Assembly (NCBI RefSeq): GCF_036324505.1
Contig: NC_086366.1
Coordinates: 5,361,927-5,425,926 of the forward strand
DNA length: 64,000 nucleotides
Origin: Eleginops maclovinus
Taxonomy: Eukaryota; Chordata; Actinopteri; Perciformes; Eleginopidae
Reading direction: 5' to 3'
The translations under genes and the position numbers were made by a program. Below are positions 1 through 16,180 of this stretch, one piece after another. Positions within the stretch are counted from its first letter, which is position 1, and every line of letters begins with the position of its first letter. The notes below the pieces were generated by a model. That model did no database searches, was not told the origin of the DNA, and saw nothing but the letters and a program-made list of their open reading frames with translations.

Positions 1-257
1 TCACAGTGTTATTCAGCGCTTCTATTGGCTAGCGCTCCAACACATTGTACCTGATAGGTTAAGGGTCTAAGCAATTGACCAATCACAACAGAACCGGCCA
101 GCTAACCAATCAGAGTAGATTGGGCTCTGGTTTCAGACAGAGGGTGAAAAGAGGTGCTGCCACACAGGCAGTATGAGAAAAATAAAGAGCTTTCTGAACA
201 TTAAAGCATGGAGACGTCTTACAGTAAAGGGCTGAACATTTGCATAATATATCTTCT
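1..257 (-). mobile_element. TTAA-MITE copy 1, truncated by window start
   Basis: Non-autonomous DNA transposon of the dominant family in this window, in reverse orientation. It carries the shared core: CCAAT box, GAAACCAGAGCCCA-like block, AATAAAGAGC and CATTAAAGCATGGAGAC on this strand. The right end reads ...CTTCT followed by TTAA at 258-261, matching the family terminus. The other end lies outside the window. It has no coding capacity. Confidence 0.85.
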
Positions 258-692
258 TTAAAAACACCTTTTACATCAACATTCAACAAGTCCTCACTGC
301 CTTATTGTTGTTATCAATGAGCAGGCAGAACAGAAAGGGGACAAAAAGTCTGTACATACATTATTTCATTACAAACATTGCACTTCTAACAATTTGAATG
401 TAATTGTGTAGTGAGATTTGAGGCCAATGGGAGAAGGAAACAAAGGAAACCATGAATGAGAGATACATTTCGAGGAAACCAAAAGCGCGCTTGCTACACA
501 CTCATGGCACTATCGAGAAATGACTAACACCAAACAACAAGCATTTATTCATTTTCCCTCATAGGCGTCTTCAACGGTTTCCCTCATTTGTTTTTATGGT
601 TCAGTCTTATGCTTTTAAGTACTGTCTAATCCCTGATTAGTGGAGGAAGAGGGCGTTTAATGCTCCTCTCCACTTGTCTGCTCCTGCACTGT
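258..692. other. unique sequence, no gene seen
   Basis: AT-leaning DNA between the first MITE and the first CA array. No long open frame, splice-bounded frame or RNA gene is visible. Confidence 0.5.
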
Positions 693-805
<113 letters not shown>

Positions 806-1242
806 TTACACATGCAGTGAAGGGTATCCATGCTCACACAAACAATTAGTACACTGCTTCTCTTACAATGCCACTTGCACGTGTAGGTCTCTCTCTCTCT
901 TCCCATGATGACACAGGTACTTGAAGAGGATTTAATAGTATCCAGTGAGTGCAGCGAAACACTCAGACCACAATGTGTTTTACCCAAGAGAGAAACTGCA
1001 CATTAAAAGCAAACACATCAGTACACAACCATACAAACTCTGCCAGAGTTCTTTGTGGCAGTTCAAATATACGCTACACAAGCTGTGTAATATTGTTACG
1101 GAGAATTATTGTATTTTGGAAACTCCCTGTACGTTTGTGAAAGGACAAATGGGAGCAGAAGGCAGACGGAGGAGCAATCAAAGTCTGAATCAAGATACTT
1201 TGATGCTGTGATAGTTGCACCATATATGCACTACACCAGGAA

Positions 1243-1495
1243 GGAGGCGGGACTTCCTCCACAGCATTAAAGACTCAGGCTAATGGTGAAGACATAACGA
1301 AGCGCTTGCCTGCAATCTTTGTCCACCCAAATTGCTTTTAAGCCGTCAAAGGAATAACTGTCGTAAGATCAAGTATATCCTGGTGCAGCCATGTTTCTGT
1401 AAAGCACATTTAACACACTCCAGATTATCCATACTGAAGGCTGACGTTGTTACCTCATGCATTCCCATTAGCCAGCGATCTTCTGGCAAAACATA
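1243..1495 (-). mobile_element. LINE endonuclease-domain fragment, copy 1 of 3
   Basis: Reverse-strand remnant of a non-LTR retrotransposon. Reading the minus strand across frameshifts gives RSLAN near 1478, then TETWLHQD near 1400, then WVDKDC near 1320. These follow the order of the apurinic endonuclease N-terminal motifs (VRSLxNKMDEL, CxTETWL, RADRD) of L2/CR1/Rex-type LINEs. Immediately after WVDKDC comes one copy of a 30-bp segment (1269-1296) that is tandemly expanded at 38.8-39.4 kb. Clade is not resolved and coding capacity is lost. Confidence 0.6.
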
Positions 1496-1530
1496 CAAAT
1501 ACCGTCTCTCCAGGAAAAAGTATATAGAGA

Positions 1531-2104
1531 GTCTATAGCCGATGCAAATACATTAAATTACCAACAATAAAAAGGGATTGAATTGACTAAACTAGCTTAA
1601 GAGAAAATGAAAAATCAAAGTGATGTGCTCTTCTGACGACACATTTAAGTTAAGGAGAACTAACAAATGTGACGCCGTTCAAACTTTTGAACCTATAACC
1701 AACCTGCTAAAAACAAAGTTCCACTTATTAAGCAGAGCAAAACATTATTTGAAATGTCACTGATGAGCAGTGATATTTTTCATTTCCCACACTGAATGAA
1801 GTAATTACATCGGGCTCCAATCAGGGGAAGCTGTTGAACACTAGAGAGCTGGCAGATCGCTATCAGTTTGACAGAGACAAGTCAACAACACCTCTATCTT
1901 CGCTCACATTTCCCCTGATGTCACAACACTTTATCTCTTCATTACTAACTGATAGTAGATGGGGGCATGACAGTTAATTGCATCTCTGAAATGTGTGTGT
2001 CTGTGTGTGTTTGTGTGTGCGTTCATAAGTTATTTCTGTGTTGGAAGTGAACATGCTAGCATGCTAACATTAGCTTTAGGTCAAAAAGCCGCTGTTCCTA
2101 GAAC
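1531..2104. other. unique sequence, no gene seen
   Basis: No coding signal. A short TG-rich stretch at 1991-2020 and a GCTAGCATGCTAACATTAGC motif at 2054-2073 are the only patterned sequences. Confidence 0.4.
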
Positions 2105-3035
2105 CAGAGTTGGAAATCAACAAAGTACATTTGCTTCCAAACCATACGTAACTACTATTGTGCCTTAACTGTACTTCACTTGAGTATTTCCTTGTAATGC
2201 TAATTTATCTCCTTTTTGTTCTACTTTGCCATTTAGGAAATGTTAGCATACTATCAAGCTCTTCTGGGCTCGGGGATAGTTCTAGTGAACATATGTTAGC
2301 ATTTAGCTCAAACAGCTGCTCTGCCTTAGTTAAAGTTAAAGTACCAAACTCAAGTACTATTTTGAGATATTTTACTTGAATATTTCTATTTTATGTCACT
2401 TTATACTTCTACAGTTATACCTTTCAGAGCAGTATTTATTTTAGTGCCATTTAGCAACTGTTAGCATTCTAGCAAGCTATTCTAAGATGGTCAGTATAGG
2501 ATTCAATCTGCTAAACACCAGTTAGCATTTTCCTTGTGAACAAGTTAGGATGCCAAAGTTAGCAATTAGCTTAAACCCTGTGCATAATGGTTGAAAGTAA
2601 AGTAGCTACACTGACTAATTTACCATACTTAGGTTCCATTTTGACATAATTGTGTTTTACTTGAGTAGTTCCAATGAATTCTACTTTATACTTCAAGTCC
2701 ACAAGATTTCAGAAGGAAACATGGTACGTTTTACTCCACTACATCCATTTAACACTTAAAGTTACTTTTGCCATAAAAACATGTGATATGTTTATAATAT
2801 GATGCAGAGATGTTCATTGACATACAGAAATATAAGCCAGTGTTTTAAAAGTACAACATTAAAATGCCCTGAAATTAATTTGTTGGTTTTATAAACAAGA
2901 TATAATTGATAAAGAGTGATTCTGCAAAATCTTTACTTTGATGATAGCTGATAATACTCATGTACTAAAAGTAACGTTTTGCATTCAAGAGTATTTTCAG
3001 ACCAGAGTATTTCTACTTTTAACTCTCCACCTCTG
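2105..3035. mobile_element. degraded hAT-like dispersed repeat (ACTTGAGTATTT type)
   Basis: The segment alternates blocks such as TACTTGAGTATTTC, TTTATACTTCTAC and TTTTACTCCACTACAT, familiar as an abundant fish dispersed repeat. Its left edge CAGAGTTGGAAA and the reverse complement of its right edge, CAGAGGTGGAGAG, are similar and hAT-like. I could not match an 8-bp target duplication, so the exact boundaries are uncertain. GTTAGCAT motifs are scattered inside. No transposase frame remains. Confidence 0.55.
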
Positions 3036-3330
3036 ATTGTTTGTAATACTTTGGCATGTTCTCGTGTGCAGCTGTCTATGTATGTATGTGAATGTTTTGG
3101 CTGGGATGTGCAGGTGATGTTTGTTAAAGCTACCTGCTGGAGGTACCTGAAAAGACGGAGTGAACCTCTCCTCCCCTCCCTTTTTCTTTATCAATCCTCT
3201 TCCTCCCCTCTTCATATCTTTTCTACACCTCTCCCCTTCCCCTACGGTCCCTTTCGTCACCGCTATTGTCACCTGCTGGGCATTGCATTGCAGTATCGCC
3301 TGGCTGGTGGTGGAACTGCAGTGACATCTA

Positions 3331-3394
3331 CTGAGAGGAGAGGAGAGGAGAGGAGAGGAGAGGAGAGGAGAGGAGAGGAGAGGAGAGGAGAGGA
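3331..3394 (+). repeat. (AGAGG)n pentanucleotide array
   Basis: About 12-13 near-perfect AGAGG units start a much longer purine-only region. Confidence 0.97.
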
Positions 3395-3935
3395 AAACAG
3401 TTAGTGAACAAACCTAAATGTAAATGGTTTTCAGAGGGGGAGAGGATGAGTGCAAAGGAGAAGAGGAGAAGGGAAAAGGAGAGGGTGAAGGACAGCAGAG
3501 AATAGAGAAGTGGGAATAAAGAAGTGCAGAGGAGAGGAGAGGAATGGGGAAAATAAATAAAAGTAAGGTTTAAATTCCACATTTGTTATTGATTTTACCA
3601 GATGAGAGGAGCTGAGGAAAAGAGGGCGGGAGAGGAGGGGAAAGGAGTGGAGAGGAGGACAAGTGAGGGTGAAGGAAAGCAAAGGAGATTGAGGAGAGGA
3701 GAGCAGGGAAGAGGAAAGAAGGAGAGGAAAAGAAGGAGGAGAATTGAGGAGTACATATGATTAGAAAACAGGAAAGTAGGAAAGTAGAAGAAAGGAGGAA
3801 AGGACACGAGAGAGTGAAGGAAAGTAGGGAAAATCGAGGAGAGCAGAGAAGAGGAAAGGAGGACTGTAGTAGAAAGGAGAGGAATTTAAAAAAGGGTAGA
3901 AGATGAAGAGAATGGATGGAGAAAGAGGGAGGAGA
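3395..3935 (+). repeat. polypurine tract
   Basis: Roughly 540 bp in which the plus strand is overwhelmingly A and G (GGAGAGGAG, GAGGAAAGAAGG and similar), with few pyrimidine interruptions. The minus-strand frames rich in Ser/Leu/Phe/Pro are a by-product of this composition, not genes. Confidence 0.85.
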
Positions 3936-3960
3936 TGACTGACCAAGCTATTGGGAATGC

Positions 3961-5141
3961 AGTAAGGAGGAGGAGGGAGTCACACCTTGAACTCGTGTTA
4001 TTTCGTATTCTTCTCAGGCTCATATCAGCACAAACGAAGCTCCCTTCTGTTAAACAAAGGACGATATATTTCACCACTGCTGCAGAAGTTTCTCTGATCT
4101 CCTGTGTTGTTTTTTTCCCCCCTCCTCCTGCATGCCCAGTATTGTTTGCAGATAATTGCTTCCCTTTAATAACAACAACTCTAAGATGATTTTTATTCCA
4201 GTCAGCCGGCTTTGATACAGGCTGTCTGTGTGTTTGTAATTATTGTCTTAGCCACTGGCTGTCAAACCCTATTACGTGAGGTCAAGCCCAAATGACTATC
4301 CTGAGCTGATGACAATAATTTGACTACGGACACACATGCATTAGTCAATCATAAACTTACACAAGCTTGCATGGAGAAAACACACTGACCGAAAACCACA
4401 CACACACACACATGCAAAAATAAACACACAGCAGGAAACGTAGCCTTTGACAGGCATCTATGGCATGAATAATTCAGGAGCGAGTTCACATAAACCATCC
4501 ATTCAGTCATACATGAATAAGTATTACAGTTGTATGTGCAGTAAGCAATCATCATGTTATGATAATAAACCTCCGATGCTATGCATATTCACATAGGACT
4601 TTGGGGAAATCTACAGCATTTTCTCATCCCTTTCCTGCAAATTACATCGGTATTATGCAATCCAACACTTAAAACCTTTCCTTTTTCTGTGTTACACTTC
4701 TGACCCGCACAGATGCATCCCGTGTCATGCTTAAATGTATGACTTCATCCATATTTAACCGAGATCTTTGTCAAACCTTAACTGAGTGCTTCGGCTAAAC
4801 AAACCATGTACAAAACAAGAGTCTTTCTTTAGGTAATGCAAATTAATGTTCATTGAGAATTAATTATTGTAGTAAAATGAATTTGGAACATTGCAGATAC
4901 ATAAATTACAAATGAGTCAGCATTTCCCAACTTTAGTTCCCTTGTCTCAAAGTTTGTTTTTGGACTTCTTTTAAGTTAGACGCCTAAAATAAGGTATGTG
5001 GTTAACACTGCGTCAGAAGCTTCTATGTGTCATAAAAAATGGGGGTTGTCCAAATTATTTAATGTCACCACACCAACCATTAGCTGCTTTTAACTTAGTG
5101 GTGGTGATGTGCAGCCATTAGACCATATGTAGTTTGTTTAA
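3961..5141. other. unique sequence, no gene; possible conserved noncoding patch at 4190-4325
   Basis: No coding frame. The stretch 4190-4325 is repeat-free and mixed in composition, with AATTATTGTCTTAG and GATGACAATAATTTG homeobox-like TAAT cores. Only cross-species alignment could show conservation. A (CA)6 run sits near 4399. Confidence 0.3.
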
Positions 5142-5575
5142 AGGGGCCCTATAATGCTAATTTTCAGGATCATATTAGTATTTTGTGCCTCTACTGGGAC
5201 ATGTCTCCATGCTTTAATGTTCATAAAGCTCTTTATTTTTCTCATACTGCCTGTGCTGCAGCACCTCTTTTCACCCTCTGTCTGAAACCAGAGCCCAGTC
5301 TGCTCTGATTGGTTAGCTTTCCGGCTTTTTGTTGATTTGTGGACTGCTTATAGATGTCCCTCCCCTTAGCCTATCAGTTACATGTGTTGGAATGCTAGCC
5401 AATAGAAGTGTGAGTGTTACATAGTAATGTCACTATCTTCTGGAAGTAAACAAATGAGTCCAATGGAGGTGTTTCAGGCAGAGGGGAGTGTGTTGGACAG
5501 AAACTCGGTCTGGAGGGAACTTTGGGATGTTAGCCATTTACTTGCACAAAAACCTAAGAGATTAATAGTGCCCCT
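5142..5575 (+). mobile_element. TTAA-MITE copy 2, full length (434 bp)
   Basis: Best reference copy of the family. TTAA at 5138-5141 and TTAA at 5576-5579 flank the element. It begins AGGGGCCCTATAATG, and the reverse complement of its end is AGGGGCACTATTAAT, giving 15-bp imperfect terminal inverted repeats. TTAA duplication with AGG termini suits Kolobok (favoured) or piggyBac. Inside are inverted CCAAT (CTGATTGG, 5305-5312), a CTCCCC GC-rich box, CCAATAG near 5399 and TGGAAGTAAACAAA near 5442. No open reading frame of its own. Confidence 0.9.
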
Positions 5576-5579
5576 TTAA

Positions 5580-7830
<2,251 letters not shown>

Positions 7831-7866
7831 GACACTGAAGCTTGCAAAATGTGGACAGTATTTGCA

Positions 7867-7870
<4 letters not shown>

Positions 7871-7956
<86 letters not shown>
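7871..7956. repeat. (CA)n microsatellite
   Basis: About 43 CA units, preceded by CGCG. Partner of the array ending at 7829. Confidence 0.99.
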
Positions 7957-7961
<5 letters not shown>

Positions 7962-8978
7962 ACAAGTGATAAACACGGACATATAAACACAAAAACACAT
8001 TTGCATGAGGGGTTGTGCCTGCTGGCCCATTTTCCAGGTTATGAGATGATTAGCATCCCATTAACTGCAGTTTTCCCGCCCTGCACACACACACCCCTCC
8101 GGATGCCGTATAGGTGCAAGCGGGATGATGAAGCATTGTTATCGTGGAGGCCATGAATCATCATCTTCTTCAAATTAAACATGCTACGTCATAAACACAT
8201 TATTAATATGAACCTGCAGCTCGGTATGGAAGTGTGAACGTGTGTGTTTGACGGAGTGCCTAGTGTCCCAGTTAAGTGTAATAAAGCACAGGGCTAAAAT
8301 AATGTGATGAGTTTAATGAGCAGACCATCCATGCTTTCAGCTCCTTCCGAGCTTCGTCTCCCTCTGTCTCTGGCTCACAGGTCCTCTCTTTCTCTCGCTC
8401 CCACACCCCCCCGTGTGTGTGTGTGTGTACAGGGATTTTGGTGTTGGGGCTGGGAGGTAATGTGATTCGACTGGAACGATTAATCTTGCTCAGGTGAGGG
8501 TGCATTGGGAGGAACAGGGAGGGCGACGGGACGAAGAGAGATGGGAAGAGATGGTAGTTTAAATGTAAGTGGGGAAAGAAAATAAATGAATGGGAAAGTG
8601 GAGAGAGAAGCGGATGACATATGGCCGCTGATTCCTCTCTCTTCTCTCACTCCCTCCTGTCCGCTTCTCTCTTCATAAGCTTCATCTTTTTCTACACTCT
8701 GATCCAATCATTTCATTTGTTGCGTCACCTTTGTCTGTTTCCTGCCGCTATTTATTTCTCCCACACGCTCCCACCTTACTTCTTTTTAATGATTTCATCT
8801 TCCCCCTGAGTCTCCCCTCCTTTCATCCTTTTATTCCCCTTTACTTTCTCTTGTTCAAAGCTCTGCAGTAATATGTGGACTAACCAAATGCCAGAGCCAA
8901 ATTCATTTCACCTGCAGGACCTGCGGAATATCCATAGGAAGGCTTATGCAAATGCTGTATATAAGCATGCTTCTTTAA
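7957..8978. other. unique sequence, no gene seen
   Basis: Includes a purine-rich stretch (about 8500-8620) followed by a pyrimidine-rich one (8635-8860), which gives low-complexity frames. No coding signal. Confidence 0.4.
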
Positions 8979-9395
8979 AGCTTTTTTTTTTTCATTTTCA
9001 GGTTCATATTTGAACTTTGTGCCTCTACTGTGACATGTCTCCATGCTTTAATGTTCAAAAAGCTCTTTATTTTTGTTCATACTGCCTGTGCTACAGCACC
9101 TCTTTTCATCCTCTGTCTGAAACCAGAGTCCAGTCTGCTCTGATTGGTTAGCTGGCCAGCTCTGTTATGATTAGTCACCTGCTTAGAGTTGTCCCGCCCC
9201 TTAACCTATCACGTACAATGTGTTGGAGTGTGAGTGTTACTTAGTGATGTTACTACAGTATGTTGAGGGAGTAAACAAAGGAGTCCAATGGAGGTGTTTC
9301 AGGCAGGATTTAAGCTTTGTAGACCATTTACATGCACACAAAGCTATAACACACTGCAGGAAAGAGAAACCCTAAAAAAGCCTAATAGGGCATCT
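8979..9395 (+). mobile_element. TTAA-MITE copy 3, full length
   Basis: TTAA at 8975-8978 and at 9396-9399. The left terminus is eroded by a poly-T insertion (AGCTTTTTTTTTT). The right terminus is ...TAATAGGGCATCT. It retains the core, GATTGG box, CCGCCCC GC box and GAGTAAACAAAGG. Confidence 0.9.
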
Positions 9396-9399
9396 TTAA

Positions 9400-10027
9400 T
9401 CTCTCAATGGCTCATAATGAGAAAATGATAATTTAATCAAACTGCAAGACTTAGTATTTATTGCATATCTGATCTGGGTTTAATAACCAGTTTCTATTTT
9501 TATTCTCCTATTATTAATACTAAATGTTTCTTGGAGACCTCAGACATCATGGCACTCACTCTGTGCTCCTGTTGTGAGCATTCGTTCTTGCATCTCTGCT
9601 GCATTAGTGATGCAGGATTTCCCCAACAATTAGCCTTTGAGGTGGAACCGGAGAACAATAGCTAGAGAACAAAAGGCAAGACAGGCTGGCCCACTTCATT
9701 TCTCTGCAGATTCTAATGCATGTTGATATTAAATCAAAACTAAAGAGTATACTGACAGTTGGTAGTTTAAAGGTAATCCATACGCATCTTCATCCACCCT
9801 GAGTTTAGCCGAAGGAGTAAAAGGTAAATAGTCTGAACTCAGGACTATAATAGCATTACTGGCTGTGGTACAGTGCTGGATCTGTGCTAATTTCTTAATT
9901 TGATTTCCCTACTCAAATAGAGCGGGTAATTTGTTTAGGGGACCAGAATTCACCCAATTTAGCTGGTAAGCTCCTTGGCAGCAGTAAAACAGAAACTGCA
10001 GCCTTATAATACTGCGTCCGTCAAATT

Positions 10028-10028
<1 letters not shown>
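9400..10028. other. unique sequence, no gene seen
   Basis: AT-rich DNA with no supported feature. Confidence 0.4.

Positions 10029-10074
<46 letters not shown>
10029..10074. repeat. (CA)n microsatellite
   Basis: About 23 CA units. Confidence 0.99.
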
Positions 10075-10077
<3 letters not shown>

Positions 10078-10197
10078 TGTCTTTTTCTTGTCCCTGCCTC
10101 GTATAAACATTCCACCATAATGATCTAGTTAAAATTACAGCTTCATAAGGCTAAGTAGCTTGTCATCTAACCTGTTAGCCAAGTCAATTTGCACATG

Positions 10198-10201
<4 letters not shown>

Positions 10202-10273
<72 letters not shown>

Positions 10274-10282
10274 CACACACAC
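10202..10282. repeat. (CA)n microsatellite
   Basis: About 40 CA units with one CGCA interruption at about 10266. Confidence 0.99.
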
Positions 10283-10459
10283 CAAGGATTCATTAGCTTT
10301 CTAGCTTATGCAGCCAACACCAAAATAGCATCCGTTAAATTATAATGAACCCGTGTTAAATTCTCCTTTCTGCAGACACTGTTACTGGATAGACGTTTCT
10401 CTAATTAAACTTAAAGTGACGAAGAAATTTTACATTTTGTAGATATAATGTTAATAATA

Positions 10460-10960
10460 ATCATACAGAGTATTTATATAAAGCTTTTCCTAGAGCTTAA
10501 AGATGCTTTAAGGTAAATAAAGGATATAATAACCACAACAAATAAGTCAAAAAGGGAGTGGAAGGGGCGGGGACGAGAGGATTGACAGTTAAAGGTAAGA
10601 GTGAACTTTTGAGTTTGGAGGATCTTTTTGAAGGATGTGAGAGTGTTGGCAGACAGATGGGACTGGGGAGAGAGTTCCAGAGGGTGGGTGGGAGGTTGCA
10701 GCGAAGGCACGTCGCCCAGATCTGAATCGGCTGGAACGTCGGGAGGAAGTGTTGCAGGAATCAAGACGGGATGTTATGAAGGCATGGATTAGGTTTTCAG
10801 CGGCAGGGAAGGAGAGGGAGGGTCTGATATGGGCGATGTTCTTCAGGTGGAAGAAGTTTTTGTGAACTTGTTTACGTGAAGGAGTAAAATTATGATGCCA
10901 AAATTACGGGAGCCATGGATGTTCAACGAAAATTTCTAGGAGGAGTGGGCAAGGGAGTTT
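10460..10960 (+). mobile_element. degraded dispersed repeat (TTTATATAAAGCTTTTC type)
   Basis: Starts TTTATATAAAGCTTTTC then AAAGATGCTTTA, resembling the frequent fish repeat with TTTATATAGCGCTTTTC and CAAAGCGCTTTA. It continues GTGAGAGTGTTGGCAGACAG, GAGAGAGTTCCAGAGGGTGGG and CAGGTGGAAGAAG, wording I recognise from that long dispersed repeat. Superfamily unknown. Any frame across it is not a host gene. Confidence 0.5.
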
Positions 10961-11058
10961 GTACCGATGGTGATGATGAGTTCAGCTGAGTATGTAATGT
11001 ATGAGCAATAAGGGGGGTAAAAAAAGGGAGGCTGGATGCAAAAGAGAGCGATAAAGGC

Positions 11059-11062
11059 CACA

Positions 11063-11144
<82 letters not shown>
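11059..11144. repeat. (CA)n microsatellite
   Basis: About 42 units with a CATA interruption near the start. Confidence 0.99.
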
Positions 11145-11147
<3 letters not shown>

Positions 11148-11253
11148 TTACAAAGCTATATGTACGGAGAGATTTGTGTCAGTAAAGAAAGTTTGCTTCA
11201 TCGAAAACTCTCCAAACACTTTCATGGAGCATCTCTAAATGGCTGCTCTGGCC

Positions 11254-11255
<2 letters not shown>

Positions 11256-11313
<58 letters not shown>

Positions 11314-11327
11314 ACACACACACACAT
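11256..11327. repeat. (CA)n microsatellite
   Basis: About 36 units with one CATA interruption. Confidence 0.99.
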
Positions 11328-11493
11328 TCCATTCTGCCCTGCTTTCACGTATTATTTTTGACATTTTTAACCACTGTCTGCACTAAGGGAGAGGTAATGT
11401 GTGTTATAGATCTTCAGTGCTGAGGCAGTGTGTGGTTAACACGTTTCTTTCCCATTATGAGATGCTGCATCTGAACGTGTGTTTATCCTCAGC

Positions 11494-11667
<174 letters not shown>

Positions 11668-11866
11668 CGAGTGTGTGTTTGTTTCCCTGTGGGAAGTCCA
11701 ACCCTCCATCTTTCTACAACCTTATCTTATTACTGAACTATTAAAGTTCTGGTTTCTTTATCATTTATTTGCTTCCCTTCACTTCTTTCCCCCACTGATT
11801 GCTCTTTTTCATGAAGCTTTTCCCTCCTGGCTTCTCATTCCATCTCTCTACCAGCTATGCTATGTT

Positions 11867-12205
11867 GCTCATATTCAGGTTCATATCTGTATTTAGTGTC
11901 TCTACTGGGACATGTCTCCATGCTTTAATGTTCAAAAAGCTTTTTATTTTTCTCATACTGCCTGTGCTGCAGCACCTCTTTCACCCTCTGTATGAAACCA
12001 GAGCCCATTCTGCTCTGATTGGTTATCTGCTGGTTCTGTTGTGATTGATCAACTGCTTAGAGAGTGCCAGTCTTGCATAGTGATGTCACTGTGTTATGGA
12101 AGTAAAGGAGTCCAATGAAGGCGTTTCAAGCCTTTGCAGACCATTTACATGCACACAAAGCTATATTAGACACTAGAGAAGATGGAAAACATAATAGGGC
12201 CTCTT
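11867..12205 (+). mobile_element. TTAA-MITE copy 4, 5'-truncated
   Basis: Lacks the left terminus; family sequence begins at TATTCAGGTTCATATC. The right end ...ATAATAGGGCCTCTT is followed by TTAA (12206-12209). The region between the GATTGG boxes and the end carries internal deletions, including the GC box. Confidence 0.85.
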
Positions 12206-12209
12206 TTAA

Positions 12210-12800
12210 CACACACAAGCTATCTGATTATGTCTTTTGTAATGTTACTGTAAGGAAATAAAGGTATCTTTCTCTTGTATCCCGATTACATAATCCCAGT
12301 ATCTGTTCTGCCTGTTATAAACAACCCCTAATGTGTCCACTTTTGAACCTCCAAACTTGCTTGCTCTCTCAACAAATATGAAACTCTTGCAGTACTTTCC
12401 TCTTCTGAGCCGTCTATTATTCAGAGCCTTTTGTTATCTGACATTTGGTCCATTTCATGCTTTTCATATGCTCAAATCTTTCCTCCCCTCTTGTACCGTC
12501 ACCGACCCTTTCTCTCTCTGCTTCCCCTCCTACGCCAGGTTCACGACCGCGCTTTTCCTCTTGAGCATTCCCTCAAACATCTATTCATCATCATCATCAA
12601 CAAATGACGGGTAAACTGTGAGTCGCAGAGCTGCAGGTCTGAGTGACAGCGTGTTGGCACTCTTTGAGACATGCAGTCATGCGAGCAGATGATAACTAGT
12701 TACATACCCCTTTACTTAACTGGGCATGGCTGAATGGAAAGTGGGGTCTCATTTTCACAGCAGTGATACCAATCACAGTTGTGGTGTAGGAGGGAAAGTG

Positions 12801-12803
<3 letters not shown>
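12210..12803. other. unique sequence, no gene seen
   Basis: No coding signal. A short (ATC)5 run lies at 12585-12600. Confidence 0.4.

Positions 12804-12860
<57 letters not shown>
12804..12860. repeat. (CA)n microsatellite
   Basis: About 28 CA units. Confidence 0.99.
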
Positions 12861-14824
<1,964 letters not shown>

Positions 14825-15022
14825 GGGTCTCAAAAGTTGGTCAACTAATCATTCAGGTCAAACGTTTTTGAAGCTAAGAAAACATTGAATTAAAAGGACC
14901 TTGACGTCAGCGCTTCATAACACAGTTGTTGTGAATTACTTGTTTAATTTTAAAATGGCTTTAATAGTTCTTTCCACTTTTTCAGTGACAGAAAAGGTGT
15001 TAAATATCTTTGTGCTGACCTG

Positions 15023-15033
15023 ACACACACACA

Positions 15034-15090
<57 letters not shown>
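15023..15090. repeat. (AC)n microsatellite
   Basis: About 34 units with one CCCA interruption. Confidence 0.99.
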
Positions 15091-15092
<2 letters not shown>

Positions 15093-15301
15093 TCTCTCAT
15101 GCACCAACCTGCCCGCCACACTCACATACACTGTGATTAGTAACGTTACATCCAATCAAATTGTTGCCACTGAGCAGCTGTGTGTGTGTATGTGTTTGAG
15201 TGTGTGTCTGCGTGAGTGACTAAGCACTCTCGATCTGATTTACGATAAAGGAGAGATCTGTCTCCCATGATTTGTTTACCTATAACGTGCTTGGCCTGCC
15301 A

Positions 15302-15336
15302 ACACACACACACACACGCACACACACACACACACA
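15302..15336. repeat. (AC)n microsatellite, short
   Basis: About 17 units with a CGCA interruption. A short GT-rich patch lies at 15181-15210. Confidence 0.95.
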
Positions 15337-15337
15337 G

Positions 15338-15959
15338 TGACAGACGTACATGCAAATGAGAGGTGTCACTGTTACAGTCCCTTCAGAGAGAAAAGATTGA
15401 TGCTCATGCTGAGCCTCACACTAACTACACTCACTAAAGATTTCAGTCGCTTCAGAAAAAAAGTGAATTTATGACGCTTTTCTAAATATGCCAAACACAC
15501 ACACACATACGCACTCACACACATGTTCTCTATTTACCTCATGTAGCTTCGCCCCCTTTCCTAAGTCCAGTTCAAAAGCATATGTGTTAGTTATTCTGGT
15601 TTAGCAGTAACAGCGTTGTAAACCATTCATTTTATGTTGGATCCTTCACAGCTACATGTAATGACTTTATGGTACCACATCAATCCTCTTTCAGTTGCTG
15701 GCAGGATGACATGAACATTGGCTCAAAATTTGATATGTGGACATTTTCAATAACTAACTCTGTGTCTCTGGGTGTAGATTTCTCAACTATGAGAAGCTAT
15801 GAAATGTACCAAAGCAGATCCGAGTGCGTACTTTAGCTCATCAACAGTTGACAGTTTATAATAATTCCCACTGCGAGAAGGGTAGACAAAGGTCCACAGT
15901 GTTGACGTTTATAAAAAATAGTTAACAAAAAGACCAAATTCAGTTAACCTGACAGTGTG
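15338..15959. other. unique sequence, no gene seen
   Basis: No supported feature beyond short CA runs near 15495. Confidence 0.4.
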
Positions 15960-16180
15960 CTTCTCAGATAGCGAACGCTGGCTAACAAGCAAATTATACA
16001 AGCTAGCTAACGTTTGCTACTGTCTAACTAGTTAGCTAGCTTACGTTACCTATCTAAAGAGCTGGCGAAAAGTCAGCTATCCTCTTCACAAGCTCGCTAA
16101 CATTTGCTATTATCATTGCTATTCAAGCTGTTAGCTACTTATCTGACATGCTTGTTAGCTAATGTTAGCTATCTAACAAA
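15960..16180. repeat. GCTAAC/GTTAGC-rich patch
   Basis: A 220-bp cluster of alternating GCTAAC, GTTAGC, TAGCTAGC and AACATTTGCTA words on both strands. It looks like a decayed short-unit or palindromic repeat. Similar words recur at 2054-2540, 38518-38580 and 42745-42890. Confidence 0.6.

Noticed and set aside
3328..3946. Overlapping Ser/Phe/Leu-rich minus frames
   Set aside because: Consequence of the polypurine tract on the plus strand.
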